From positions 1 to 64,000 of the forward strand of contig JBEKMO010000005.1 of assembly GCA_050008465.1 (NCBI GenBank): 64,000 nucleotides of DNA. The letters are read 5' to 3'. Source of the stretch: Fen-330 sp050008465 (GTDB taxonomy: Bacteria; Acidobacteriota; Terriglobia; Bryobacterales; Bryobacteraceae). Within the stretch, counting starts at the first letter, position 1, and each line of letters starts with the position of its first letter. Shown one piece after another: positions 55,310 through 63,693 of the stretch. The notes beneath the pieces are model-generated. The model worked only from the letters and a program-made list of their open reading frames with translations, did no database searches and was not told the origin of the DNA. Position numbers and translations under genes: made by a program.

Positions 55310-55631
55310 GCCTCACCTCTTGCGACAGCTCATCCTCCAACAGCAGCATCGCCTCCGCCTGCCGCGCCGTCAGGCTCCGCGCATCCGGGTAGCCAAGCCG
55401 CCTCCAGGCGTGGAACTCCTCCAGCCATCCCACGCTTTCCCCGGTAATGAACGACCTCGGGCATTCTCTGGTCGATACCCTCCGGCGCGCCCAGACCACC
55501 CTCGCCGCGCTCTCCTGCCCCCCCGGCTGCCACCCGCATCTCCGCGTCCGCCCCAGCCCATTCCGCCGGCATTCGTCGCACCTCCACGCGGCTGGATTCG
55601 AATACCCAAAAAAGTGGAAGGCGACGATCAG
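55296..55631 (-). CDS. Frameshift extension of the tail chaperone (T-like)
   Basis: This frame carries 111 residues after the shift, beginning LIVAFHFFGYSNPAAWRCDE and ending ARQAEAMLLLEDELSQEVRR with a short tail. It is reached from the upstream chaperone gene by -1 slippage, giving a 232-residue fusion as in phage lambda gpGT. It has no good start of its own at the junction. A CDEC pair and a final acidic helix (EEFHAWRRLGYPDARSLTAR) are visible. It overlaps the tape-measure gene by 14 bases. Confidence 0.75.
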   Translation of the reverse strand: MIVAFHFFGYSNPAAWRCDECRRNGLGRTRRCGWQPGGQESAARVVWARRRVSTRECPRSFITGESVGWLEEFHAWRRLGYPDARSLTARQAEAMLLLEDELSQEVRRGHD

Positions 55632-55637
55632 TTTTTT
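55578..55637 (-). promoter_or_regulatory. Programmed -1 frameshift signal: slippery site and stem-loop
   Basis: On the minus strand the chaperone gene ends AGA AAA AAC TGA, which contains the slippery heptamer A-AAA-AAC at 55637-55631 in the correct phase. Four bases later a stem begins: CGTCGC (55626-55621) pairs with GCGACG (55579-55574), and CTTCCAC (55620-55614) pairs with GTGGAGG (55587-55581) with one G-U pair. A single base is bulged between them, and the loop is 26 bases. A GGAAG sits just upstream. This arrangement is what -1 frameshifting requires. Confidence 0.8.
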
Positions 55638-55993
55638 CTTTCTTCTTCCGTGAGTCCGCACTCGGCTTTGACGGCCGCCAGGATCTCCCGGCACAACTCC
55701 TCGGGGCCGGCCGCAATCAGCGTTTCCGGCGTCGCCGGCTGCCCGTCCAGCGTCAGCCCCTCCACCCGCATCAGTCCCCAGCTCAGGTACAGCCGGTCGA
55801 TCTCTCCCGCCAGCAGCGCCCCCTCCAGCTTTTCTCGCGGATCGTCTCCCGCTTCCAGACATTCCACCTTGCGCGCCAGTTCCCACATCCGCCGCGTCAG
55901 CTCGATCCGCCGCCCCAGCGAGATCCGCGCGATCGTGTACTTGACCCCCGGGGCCGTCCCGGACTCGATGGTCTTCTCGCTCTCGTACTGCAT
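55628..55993 (-). CDS. Tail assembly chaperone (G-like)
   Basis: The 121-residue protein starts at ATG 55993 (MQYESEKTIESGTAPGVKYT) and is mostly helical, with LGRRIELTRRMWELARKVEC and PEELCREILAAVKAECGLTE. Lambda gpG-like chaperones occupy this slot, between the major tail tube and the tape measure, and keep the tape measure soluble during assembly. The gene ends at the frameshift signal. It follows the tail tube gene by 38 bases. Confidence 0.75.
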   Translation of the reverse strand: MQYESEKTIESGTAPGVKYTIARISLGRRIELTRRMWELARKVECLEAGDDPREKLEGALLAGEIDRLYLSWGLMRVEGLTLDGQPATPETLIAAGPEELCREILAAVKAECGLTEEERKN

Positions 55994-56031
55994 CGCCCTG
56001 CCCCCGTGCCGCAGGCGGTTTCGCCTGCGTC

Positions 56032-57207
56032 CTATCCGAATGCCACGTAGATCTCGTCGTTGCCGATGCCCTGCGCCCGGCTCCCCGAGAACTTCCACTG
56101 CAATCGGTTCTCGCTGTCGTCGAATTCCGGCACCTCCGGCACTGCGCTTTTCAGATACGCGCCGAACAGTTGTCCCGCCTGTTGCCCCAGTTGGAGCATG
56201 ACTCCGATCGGCGAAAACTGCCGTGCCGCCTGATACAGCGCTTTGGTCGCCGCATCGTCCCGCTCGAACAGGTCGAAGTCCACCGTCACGGTTCGCATCC
56301 CCGCCGAAATGCACAGTGGCGCGTCGCTGCCGAACTCCAGGTTCCGTGTCTCGATATCGTTCTCCAGAAGCACTTCGGCCGCCGTGATCGTATAGAACCG
56401 GTCCGGCGTGTTGCCCAGCCAGGCCTGTCCAAGGTGCCCCGGGATGATCGAATAGTCGAACTGTTCCAGCGCCGGCTCCTCCGGGAAGCTCGTCAGTTCG
56501 CCTTGGTTCGCCTGGAAGCTCGTGCTGTCGATCAGGTCGCACGCCGCCCCGCTGAACAGGAATTCGTGATAATCCCCGTTCACCCGGATCCGCATCTTGT
56601 CCACCGCCGCGCCGCTCAGGATTCGCTGCACCGCTCCCACCGGGCTCCAGTAGTCGAAAATGCTGACCGTGTCCAGCCCTGTTGCCGGCATGTAGGTCAC
56701 CGTCGCCCCGACCGGCGACCCGGAACTCGGCACAACCGTGAGTGGCGCGTTCAGCTCCACTGTCAACTGGTCCACGATCGAGTTTACGAACCGCAGCTCG
56801 CCTCCCGATGTCACTGCCTGGCCCGGCACCAGCCCGTGCGCGCTCGCGAACGTCAGGAGTTTTGCGTTCTGGTTGGCTCCCGCAGTGCTTCCGTTGAAGA
56901 ACACCGGCGCGCTCCCGATGCTCGCTTGGAACAGCGGCCCGTAGCCTGGCTCGATGTCCTGCCGCGTCCAGCCCGTCATGTAGGTGGTTACGTCGAACGT
57001 GGTCTTCTTCCTAAGCCCCGCCGGGGAACCGGGAAACGTCCGCGTTCCCGTCTTGTCCTTCCGTTTCGGCCGCTCCAGCCGCTGGCTCGTCGCCAGCTTC
57101 ACCGCCGGAAACCGGTTCCGGCTCTCCACCGCCGGCACCTGCGCATAACTCAACTCCAGCGCCACATACAGCCTGTTGTCGTTTGAAGATATGTACCCAC
57201 ACGCCAT
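56032..57207 (-). CDS. Major tail tube protein
   Basis: The 391-residue protein starts at ATG 57207. It is beta-rich and contains a central inserted domain (about 100-190, NQNAKLLTFASAHGLVPGQA, an Ig-like module). Its place between the connector genes and the tail chaperone marks it as the tail tube or major tail protein. The C-terminal block includes VTVDFDLFERDDAATKALYQ and ENRLQWKFSG. Assignment rests on order and strand character; I cannot name an exact family. Confidence 0.7.
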   Translation of the reverse strand: MACGYISSNDNRLYVALELSYAQVPAVESRNRFPAVKLATSQRLERPKRKDKTGTRTFPGSPAGLRKKTTFDVTTYMTGWTRQDIEPGYGPLFQASIGSAPVFFNGSTAGANQNAKLLTFASAHGLVPGQAVTSGGELRFVNSIVDQLTVELNAPLTVVPSSGSPVGATVTYMPATGLDTVSIFDYWSPVGAVQRILSGAAVDKMRIRVNGDYHEFLFSGAACDLIDSTSFQANQGELTSFPEEPALEQFDYSIIPGHLGQAWLGNTPDRFYTITAAEVLLENDIETRNLEFGSDAPLCISAGMRTVTVDFDLFERDDAATKALYQAARQFSPIGVMLQLGQQAGQLFGAYLKSAVPEVPEFDDSENRLQWKFSGSRAQGIGNDEIYVAFG

Positions 57208-57326
57208 ATAAGTTACTCAGCCCCCTTCCGCCGCTTTCTGGCGCCCTGCCTTCGACATCCGGCGCACGCGTCCTCCTGCACCACCCGCTCCCCCCACTCT
57301 CCCGCGCCGCTCCTCCACCCCCGCTT

Positions 57327-57352
57327 CCGAGCCGCGACCGTCAGGGAGCGGT
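57327..57352 (+). repeat. 26-bp interspersed repeat, copy 2
   Basis: The plus strand reads CCGAGCCGCGACCGTCAGGG followed by AGCGGT, identical to the reverse complement of 8581-8606. It lies in the 169-base gap between the tail tube and tail terminator genes, so a repeat typical of the host genome sits inside the phage cluster. Confidence 0.8.
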
Positions 57353-57376
57353 CTTTGCTGTTACCTCTCACCTTCC

Positions 57377-57871
57377 TCAGTAACTCACGTCCACCTCGAA
57401 CTGGACCTTCGCCACCTGAAGGAAGTTCCTGCCCCCGTGCTTGATCGGCCCGAACTCCACCTTGTACCCGCCGGTATAGAACATCCCGGATCCCCAGTCC
57501 CCGCGCTGCCCGTCGAGCACCTCCGTCGCTGCGCCCGCGTAGTACTGCAAGTTCTTCGACACCTGCTCCAGCCGGTCGTGTGTGGTCCTCACTTCCACCA
57601 CCATGTAGGCTTTCCCGGAAAAAGTCCGGAACTTCTCTTTCTGGAGGTTGGCCAGGCCCTCGCAGTATACGTACACCGCCGGATACACTACCCCCGCCGT
57701 TCGTTCCGCGGTTTCGTACGCGATCTGCTGCCCGATCACCTGGCTCGGCTCGATCGCCGCCAGTTCCACGCTCTCCTGCTCCGCCAGCGCCGCCACCCTG
57801 TACGGCAGCCCGGTCGCCGCCGTCATTATGCTCAGCACTTTGTCTGCCGCAATGCTTCCCAGTGCCGCCAT
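57377..57871 (-). CDS. Tail terminator-like protein
   Basis: The 164-residue protein starts at ATG 57871. It begins with a helix (SIAADKVLSIMTAATGLPYR) and continues with strands (TAGVVYPAVYVYCEGLANLQ, AYMVVEVRTTHDRLEQVSKN) and a final strand (VAKVQFEVDVSY). Size and position before the tail tube gene fit a head-completion or tail-terminator protein. It lies four bases after the previous stop. Family not recognised. Confidence 0.6.
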   Translation of the reverse strand: MAALGSIAADKVLSIMTAATGLPYRVAALAEQESVELAAIEPSQVIGQQIAYETAERTAGVVYPAVYVYCEGLANLQKEKFRTFSGKAYMVVEVRTTHDRLEQVSKNLQYYAGAATEVLDGQRGDWGSGMFYTGGYKVEFGPIKHGGRNFLQVAKVQFEVDVSY

Positions 57872-57875
57872 GCTC

Positions 57876-58616
57876 TTATCCCCACAACACCTTGGGGCCC
57901 GGACGCAGGAAATAGTCCGGCTCCTGCCCCGTTCCCAGCGGCGCGCCTTGCCGTATCCCTGAAACCGGCGCCCTCCAGTCCTCGTTGACTGCCAACGGAG
58001 CGTCGTTCTGCAGCGTTTGCTCCGTTGCCGACAGCCCAACGTATACGTTCCACGACCGCGCCTGCGCCGGCGGGCTCACTGGCGTCACCACCAGCAGGTT
58101 CCCTTCCGGCACGCTCAGGATCGCGATGTCGCTCGGGCTGCCCTCCTCGGCGTCGCTGTTCCGCCACGCCACGCGCACGAAGTACGTCGCTGCCGCCACC
58201 GCGGCCATCGCGTAGCTCAGTACCGGTTTCGCGGCCCTTGGGATCGGATCGCCGGCAACCCCCACCCCGATCTCGATCAGCGCGTCCCACGCCCACTGCC
58301 CCAGTTTCTGGTATTCCGTCCACTTGGCTTGATAGCGGTCGTTCAATTGCCTGTAGTATGCGTCCCGGAAGACCAGGGCCAGCGCGCGGAACGTATGCCA
58401 CTTGTGCAGCGCCTCCGTCACCACAATGTTTCCCAGTCCCAGCGTGCTGTCGCGCCCGGAAAGGTACGCTTCCAGATCGATCGCCAGCTCCTCTTGCGCC
58501 AGGCCCAGCTTGATCGTCAGATCGATCTGTTCCGTCGTGGCCGTCTCCAGGATCGCCGACTCGTACCCGATCAGGTCCTCGATGATCGAAATCGTCCCAT
58601 CGGTGATTAGCGCCAT
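57876..58616 (-). CDS. Putative head-tail connector protein
   Basis: The 246-residue protein starts at ATG 58616. The N-terminal 115 residues are helical (TISIIEDLIGYESAILETAT, TFRALALVFRDAYYRQLNDR), followed by a fibronectin-like beta domain (LVVTPVSPPAQARSWNVYVG). Its position between coat and tail genes suggests a connector or stopper. The beta domain is unusual for that role. Exact family not recognised. Confidence 0.55.
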   Translation of the reverse strand: MALITDGTISIIEDLIGYESAILETATTEQIDLTIKLGLAQEELAIDLEAYLSGRDSTLGLGNIVVTEALHKWHTFRALALVFRDAYYRQLNDRYQAKWTEYQKLGQWAWDALIEIGVGVAGDPIPRAAKPVLSYAMAAVAAATYFVRVAWRNSDAEEGSPSDIAILSVPEGNLLVVTPVSPPAQARSWNVYVGLSATEQTLQNDAPLAVNEDWRAPVSGIRQGAPLGTGQEPDYFLRPGPKVLWG

Positions 58617-58655
58617 AGAACCATCGCCTCGCCCCGGGCTGCCGGACCGCCGGCA

Positions 58656-58979
58656 TTACGCCTTGGAGCGCGTTGCCCCTTTCAACGCCCGCAGGTCCGC
58701 TTCCGAGATCACCGTGATCTGCATCCGGCCCGCCGTCGCCGCCTGCTCGGCCGCCCGCTTGGCCTCGGCCGTCTGCTCGCGGTACTCGCTGGCCTCCTCT
58801 GCCGTGGCCAGCCGCGCCCGCCCCTCGACGATCAGCTTCGCTGCCACGAGGCGCGGCACTTCCGTCCGCACTCCCGCGCGCCCTCCATCCGGAGTCTCCT
58901 GGCTCACCACCACCACGTGCGCTTCGCCAAGAGCCGCCTCGATCTGCCGCATCTTCTGGTAGTAGACTTTTAGGTCCAT
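58656..58979 (-). CDS. Small phage-cluster protein of unknown function
   Basis: The 107-residue protein starts at ATG 58979 (MDLKVYYQKMRQIEAALGEA) after GAGAGGG. It is helical at both ends, with an Ala/Glu-rich coiled stretch (ATAEEASEYREQTAEAKRAA). It sits between coat and connector genes. A head-decoration or head-completion role is possible but not shown. Confidence 0.6.
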   Translation of the reverse strand: MDLKVYYQKMRQIEAALGEAHVVVVSQETPDGGRAGVRTEVPRLVAAKLIVEGRARLATAEEASEYREQTAEAKRAAEQAATAGRMQITVISEADLRALKGATRSKA

Positions 58980-59005
58980 ATTCCCTCTCACCCCTCTTGG
59001 GTGGG

Positions 59006-59039
59006 GCGGACTTCAGTCCGCGCGGGACTTCAGTCCCGC
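59006..59039. repeat. Two back-to-back hairpins, CGGACTTCAGTCCG type
   Basis: GCGGACTTCAGTCCGC (59006-59021) and GCGGGACTTCAGTCCCGC (59022-59039) are adjacent perfect palindromic hairpins with TC loops. They lie in the 124-base gap between the coat gene and the next gene. They could act as an RNA stability or attenuating structure, or be a host interspersed repeat. Confidence 0.75.
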
Positions 59040-59103
59040 CAGTTCGAAAGGTCCGAGAGCCCCAGCTCCCCACCGAGGCTCCCAACCGTTCTCCCACTGC
59101 GGG

Positions 59104-60015
59104 CTAGCTGTTCACCTGCACCGCGAACCCGTTCCGCAGCACGCCCACGCCGTACAGCACGTCCACCGTGAACTGCTGTGCCAGCGTGTTCGGCTGATAG
59201 CTCAGGATCACGCGCATCCCGAAGTTGCCCAACTCGGCGTACTCCGCGATGGCGCCCGTCCCCGGCAGCGGCTGCGGCAGCCGCCGCACCACCAGTCCCA
59301 GCGCGCTCCGCGCGAACGCCAGGTTGTGCGTCGTTACCGGCGAGCTCCCCGTCTTGGCCACGAACTGCGACCGCAGCACGAAGAAGTCCTTGATCTTCCC
59401 CACGGTCCCGTCCACCAGCGCCCGCATCCCTGCGTCGCCGGCTTTGTCGTATTCGCTGAATCGCGGGATCTGCCGCAGCGCCGAGTAGCTGGCTGCGTCC
59501 ACCACCAGGTATTTCGGCTCGCTGGCCGGCACCTTGGTCTGGAACAGCGCCGTCTCGGCCGCGTCGACCACCGCTTCGGTCAGCGCCGTGCCCGCCGTCC
59601 CCACCGGCGTGTTCGCCGTGAAGCTCGCGTAGAGGCTCAGCAAGTCCGTCTCGATCCTCTCCGCGAGCGCCACCATCGCTGGTTGCATGTACAGCTTCAA
59701 CAGGTCCGGCACCGCCACTACTTTCGTGACGTCCGGCACCTGGAAGGTTGCTTCCGCGTGCGTGTTCAGCACGATTTGCGCGTTCCCCAGGTTCGCGCTC
59801 TGCGTCTGCACCGTGCTGCCTTCCGCAATGTTGTTGGCCACCAGGGTCGGCGGGATCGGCACGTTCACCGTATCCCCAGCCTGGGCCAGAGTTGGCTCGA
59901 AATCGCGATTGACCAGGTTCCCCATCACCAGGTTCCCCATCAGAGCCGGCAGCGCATCCACCGCTACGAGTTTGACAATCGCGTTAGCCACATTAGTTGA
60001 AGTTATCGCTGGCAT
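59104..60015 (-). CDS. P22-type major coat protein
   Basis: The 303-residue protein starts at ATG 60015 behind GAGGAGAG. The N-terminus and the segment FEPTLAQAGDTVNVPIPPTL resemble P22-type coat proteins of the HK97 fold. Later elements are typical: PDLLKLYMQPAMVALAERIE, EPKYLVVDAASYSALRQIPR and LAFARSALGLVVRRLPQPLP. About one hundred residues shorter than P22 coat. It follows the scaffold gene, as in P22-like gene order. Confidence 0.82.
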   Translation of the reverse strand: MPAITSTNVANAIVKLVAVDALPALMGNLVMGNLVNRDFEPTLAQAGDTVNVPIPPTLVANNIAEGSTVQTQSANLGNAQIVLNTHAEATFQVPDVTKVVAVPDLLKLYMQPAMVALAERIETDLLSLYASFTANTPVGTAGTALTEAVVDAAETALFQTKVPASEPKYLVVDAASYSALRQIPRFSEYDKAGDAGMRALVDGTVGKIKDFFVLRSQFVAKTGSSPVTTHNLAFARSALGLVVRRLPQPLPGTGAIAEYAELGNFGMRVILSYQPNTLAQQFTVDVLYGVGVLRNGFAVQVNS

Positions 60016-60033
60016 TCATCTCTCCTCTCACTC

Positions 60034-60096
60034 TGATCTCTCACTTCTTACTTCGTACGTCGTACTTCCTACTTCGTACTTCCTACTTCGTACTTT
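60034..60096. repeat. Tandem 7-bp repeats, AGTACGA/AGTAGGA on the minus strand
   Basis: On the minus strand AGTACGAAGTAGGA is repeated, followed by diverged 7-mers (AGTACGA, CGTACGA, AGTAAGA, AGTGAGA). It fills the gap between the scaffold stop and the coat ribosome site. It looks like slippage-driven simple sequence. Confidence 0.7.
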
Positions 60097-60098
60097 CT

Positions 60099-60677
60099 TC
60101 AAGCTCCCCGCAGCGTCTGCGACGCAATTCTCAGGATCTCCTGTCGGATCCGCTCGGCTTCCTCCGCGCTCATCCCCGGCCGGATCTTGTCTAGGTCGGC
60201 TGCCCCGCTGCTCGCCGTCGGCGGCTTGTGTGTTGAAACCGCCCCCGAGCCCCCCGCGATGCGCGCCGGCAGGAATTCCGGGTTTTCGTTCAGAAAGTGC
60301 GAAACGTACTCTTTCACGCTTACGTCGCCTTCCTCTCCCTTCGCCAGCAGCCGGCCGTCCTCTGTCCGGTAGATGTCGTCCTTGATCGCCTTGAACGCCA
60401 CGTCCACCTTGGCCACTCCCATGCGCTGCAACTCCGCGCGGATCGTCGCCGCCCGATCGGATTCCTCGGCCTGTTGACGGCTCCGCTTGTTCTCCTCGAC
60501 CAGTTCGTTGAGCCTCCGCTCCAGTTGCTCTCTTCGCTTCCGCTCTTCGACCAGTTCGACTTTGTATGCCGGCTCCGTCTTCGATTGCTCCTTCTTCACG
60601 AACTCCTCGATCGTCTCCCGCACGATCGCCCGGACGTTGTCGCCCTTCGCTTCCACCGTCTCTTTTTCTTCGTCCAT
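60099..60677 (-). CDS. Scaffolding-like protein
   Basis: The 192-residue protein starts at ATG 60677. It is strongly charged and helical, with a long coiled coil (residues 40-85, KVELVEERKRREQLERRLNE) and a flexible C-terminus. This is the usual profile of capsid scaffolds, and the gene lies between portal and coat. No protease domain is visible. No sequence family is recognised. Confidence 0.7.
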   Translation of the reverse strand: MDEEKETVEAKGDNVRAIVRETIEEFVKKEQSKTEPAYKVELVEERKRREQLERRLNELVEENKRSRQQAEESDRAATIRAELQRMGVAKVDVAFKAIKDDIYRTEDGRLLAKGEEGDVSVKEYVSHFLNENPEFLPARIAGGSGAVSTHKPPTASSGAADLDKIRPGMSAEEAERIRQEILRIASQTLRGA

Positions 60678-60695
60678 ATCCCGTCCTCCACCCTC

Positions 60696-62069
60696 TTACT
60701 GCCCGTCCTCGATCTCTTTGGCAATCTGATCCTTGAGTTCCTGCCGCGCGTCGCACAGGTACTTGGAGGCCAGTTTCTTGAACACTTCCTTTCGCAGCGT
60801 GGCCGAATTGATCCCCAGCGCCAGCAGCTTGCCCGCATCCGCGAGCTCGCTCGCGAAGTCCCCCACGTCGAACTCGTCCAGCCCCGAAACGTCGATGATC
60901 AGCCCGTCCTGCCGCGCCGCCTCGATCGCCCGCAACACCCGTTTGATGCTGTCCTTCACCGCGTCGCCGTACCCGCGCAGCACCTCATTGGTGATCGAGA
61001 AATCCCACTGCTTGCTCAGCCCCGAAAGTGGCGCCGTGGAGTCGATCGCCTGCGGCATCAGGTAGCAGACCCGGTAGACCTCGTCCTTCAGCCGGGTTAG
61101 GTTCTCCAGCGCCACCTGATATACGTTCCCTTGCGGCTCCGTCCACCCGAACTTGTCGTTCGGGCCGAGCTGGATGTAGTACGAATCCCCGATGATCTGC
61201 TTCCACTCGCGGTCCGAGTACACCACCGGCATCGCGAACAGCCCCATCGTCAGCGACCAAGCCAGCGCGTTCGACTTGTTGAAATGCTCCAGTTGCAGCA
61301 GCGCCGCCTTGTTCATCAGCCACAGACCGTCGCTCACCTTGAACTGGAACAGCGGCACCCTCCGCTGGCCCGCCAGGCCGTGCCTACCCTCGTCCACCTG
61401 CTGGATCTGCGCTTTCTTCCCTTGCTCCTCGGTCGCCCGATAGATCTGGAACCGCTCCTTGTCGTAGTACAGCCACCGCGTCTCGCTGGTTTCCAGAGCC
61501 TCGCTCAGCGTCCCCTGCACCGGCCGCGACGTCCTCAGCACCACCCAGTCGTAGTTCCCCTCTTCGTCGTAGTTCCAGTTGATGAGGTCCTCCGCCCGGT
61601 AGTCCACCAGATACGCCCGCGACGCCCCCATCGCTTCCTCTTCCGCGCGGTTTGCCGGCGGCCTTCCCACGCGTGGGAAATCCACCAGCACGTAGCTCGC
61701 CCCGCCCACCAGCGCTTCCGTCAATTGCCGCCGGAAGAAGTCGCTCAGCGCCGTCTGCTTGCGGTCGCAGTCTTCCGTGAACTCGCAGAAGAACGCCTTG
61801 CCCGCGTCGTTCTCTCCTGTGAAGCCCAGGATCGGCTCCCGCCGGAACAGTGTCGCCGCGTACCAGTCGATGATCGAGCCGATGTAGTTCTCGTAGAACA
61901 CCCGGTTCAGCCGCTCGCCGTACACGTCCGCGGGCTCTTTCTGCCGGCGCAGCAGGTACTCGTCCGCGTTCGCTTTCAACTGCTCGCCGCCCGCGTACAG
62001 GTCCCGGTACATCCGCCACATCCCTTGCCGCAGCTTGTATTCCGGATGCTCTCGGTCGATGTTCACCAT
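60696..62069 (-). CDS. Portal protein (DUF4055-like)
   Basis: The 457-residue protein starts at ATG 62069 behind GAGAGGG. Features include NRVFYENYIGSIIDWYAATL (clip/stem region typical of portals), RRQLTEALVGGASYVLVDFP, VVLRTSRPVQGTLSEAL and the helical C-terminus SKQWDFSITNEVLRGYGDAV. It lies between the terminase and scaffold genes, as expected. The DUF4055 label is by recollection. Confidence 0.8.
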   Translation of the reverse strand: MVNIDREHPEYKLRQGMWRMYRDLYAGGEQLKANADEYLLRRQKEPADVYGERLNRVFYENYIGSIIDWYAATLFRREPILGFTGENDAGKAFFCEFTEDCDRKQTALSDFFRRQLTEALVGGASYVLVDFPRVGRPPANRAEEEAMGASRAYLVDYRAEDLINWNYDEEGNYDWVVLRTSRPVQGTLSEALETSETRWLYYDKERFQIYRATEEQGKKAQIQQVDEGRHGLAGQRRVPLFQFKVSDGLWLMNKAALLQLEHFNKSNALAWSLTMGLFAMPVVYSDREWKQIIGDSYYIQLGPNDKFGWTEPQGNVYQVALENLTRLKDEVYRVCYLMPQAIDSTAPLSGLSKQWDFSITNEVLRGYGDAVKDSIKRVLRAIEAARQDGLIIDVSGLDEFDVGDFASELADAGKLLALGINSATLRKEVFKKLASKYLCDARQELKDQIAKEIEDGQ

Positions 62070-62093
62070 ACGTCCCTCTCCAGTAACTTCCCC

Positions 62094-62153
62094 GCAACCG
62101 AGGGACTGCCTCGGCCGTCCGCTGTGGGGACGGCCCAGGCTGTCCCCGGTTGC
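62094..62153 (+). repeat. 60-bp hairpin repeat, copy B
   Basis: It matches copy A at nearly every base, with an intact CCGGTTGC tail and inner CCGTCC/GGACGG hairpin. It occupies the gap between terminase and portal genes. Confidence 0.85.
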
Positions 62154-62167
62154 CCCAGGGGACACTT

Positions 62168-63472
62168 CTACAGCAGCCGCCGGCCCTGCTCCCCCACCGG
62201 CGCCTGCGGCCGGCACTCCTGCCAGATCAAGTACCCCAACGCGTCCGACAGGTGCGTCCGCCGCGGGTCCTTGTCCTTGTCGATCGCGCAGCTATCGGGT
62301 TTGTAAGTCACCTCTTCCAGGTCCTTGATCAGTTCTTTGCACTTCCGGCCAATCCGCAAATGGATTTCCCCGGATGCTGACTTCAACTTGGCATTCACCA
62401 GCGCCGTGCGCTCCCGCACCGGCGGGTTCGCGCGCGGTACCTTGTAACTCACGCTCTGGTACCCCTCGCGATGGAAGAACCCGCGGATCACCTGGTAGTC
62501 CGTGGTCCCCGCGGTCTGCATCCGGCTCCCCGACGCGTCCCCGTAGATACCCAGCCCCGCATCGTGCCGCGGGAACCGGGCATGGAATTCCTCGCATGCC
62601 TGCTCCGTGCTCGCCCGGCTGATCACGATCTCGTCCAAAACCGTCACCGCCCCGTTCGCGATCTGCGCCACCACCGAGCTCATCGGGTCCACGTTGAAGT
62701 CCAGTGCCCAAAGCAGCGGCAGCTTCGGATCGGCTCCTGTGTCCCCCACATGCTCGGAGCGCTGGAATGCGTGATACACTAGGCCACCGTGAATGCTGAG
62801 GTATTTCCCCAGGACTTCCTGCTGATAGAACTTCTCGTCATAGCTGCGCCGCAGCCGCTCATAGAAATCCGGAACCCGCTCCAGCAGATACCGGTTCTCG
62901 AAGGCCGCGGCCACGATTGCCTCGTAGCCCTCGACCGGGTCCGTCAGAAACCGGCGGTACACCCAGTCGTACCCCTTCGGCGTCCACACTCCGAACCCGC
63001 ACAGCCGCTTCGCCCTCGGGTCTCTTAGTCGCCCTTCCAGCACCACCCAGGCCTGTTCCTGGCAGTAAGTCAGTTCGTCCACCCCGAACCACGCCAGGTT
63101 CGTCCCCCTCAGCCTCTCGAACTCATCCACGGGCCGGAACAGGATCTTCGACCGAGTGTCTCGCATGACTAGCGTGTTCTCGGCTTTGTTGTGGTCGTAA
63201 GGAATCCCGTTCTTTTCGAGAATCTCAAACAAGGTGCTTTGTGTAGCGTCCCGTAACATCGGGTAAGTCGGCGCCCCCAGCAATCCCACTCTCCCCACGT
63301 TCTGGTAGCTCAGCTTCACGGCCTCCTGGCACAGCGCCTGGCTCTTTCCCGTCCCGATCGGCCCGGAGAATCCCTTGAACCTCGCCACAGAGCAGTGGAA
63401 TCGCGCCTGAGAAGGCAGTGGGTTGTACTCTATTCCTCGGGTGCATGTTCCTTCTCGTCTGGTTCTACCCAT
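62168..63472 (-). CDS. Terminase large subunit
   Basis: The 434-residue protein has an ATPase domain with Walker A-like GPIGTGKS (about 38-45) and Walker B WFGVDELTY (about 128). Its RNase H-like nuclease domain has ALDFNVDPMS, GDASGSR and HLSDALGYLIW supplying the catalytic acids. It packages DNA into the procapsid. The ATG at 63472 overlaps the upstream small gene by 43 bases; later starts would cut into the ATPase domain. Confidence 0.9.
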   Translation of the reverse strand: MGRTRREGTCTRGIEYNPLPSQARFHCSVARFKGFSGPIGTGKSQALCQEAVKLSYQNVGRVGLLGAPTYPMLRDATQSTLFEILEKNGIPYDHNKAENTLVMRDTRSKILFRPVDEFERLRGTNLAWFGVDELTYCQEQAWVVLEGRLRDPRAKRLCGFGVWTPKGYDWVYRRFLTDPVEGYEAIVAAAFENRYLLERVPDFYERLRRSYDEKFYQQEVLGKYLSIHGGLVYHAFQRSEHVGDTGADPKLPLLWALDFNVDPMSSVVAQIANGAVTVLDEIVISRASTEQACEEFHARFPRHDAGLGIYGDASGSRMQTAGTTDYQVIRGFFHREGYQSVSYKVPRANPPVRERTALVNAKLKSASGEIHLRIGRKCKELIKDLEEVTYKPDSCAIDKDKDPRRTHLSDALGYLIWQECRPQAPVGEQGRRLL

Positions 63473-63693
63473 AAAACCTTGATCTCCTTCGGCTGCTCGG
63501 CCTCCAACTCCTTCTCCAGTTGCAGCAGCCGAAACAGGTCCCCCACCGTCGGCTTCAGTTCATCCGCATTCAGCTTCGCTTCGATCTTCTTGATCACATT
63601 GCTGACCAGTTTCGCTTTCGTGCTCCTCCGCTTCTTGACTGTCTTCTCCGCCCCCGCCGCCTCCGGTTTTTGGCCCTTTCGGGAGACACCCAT
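63430..63693 (-). CDS. Small basic protein, possible terminase small subunit
   Basis: The 87-residue protein starts at ATG 63693. It has a Lys-rich N-terminus (KKRRSTKAKLVSNVIKKIEA), a helical middle (DLFRLLQLEKELEAEQP) and an acidic tail. It is the first gene of the cluster and overlaps the large terminase. Position and helical basic nature suit a small terminase or DNA-binding recruiter; the sequence match is not strong. Confidence 0.5.
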   Translation of the reverse strand: MGVSRKGQKPEAAGAEKTVKKRRSTKAKLVSNVIKKIEAKLNADELKPTVGDLFRLLQLEKELEAEQPKEIKVLWVEPDEKEHAPEE

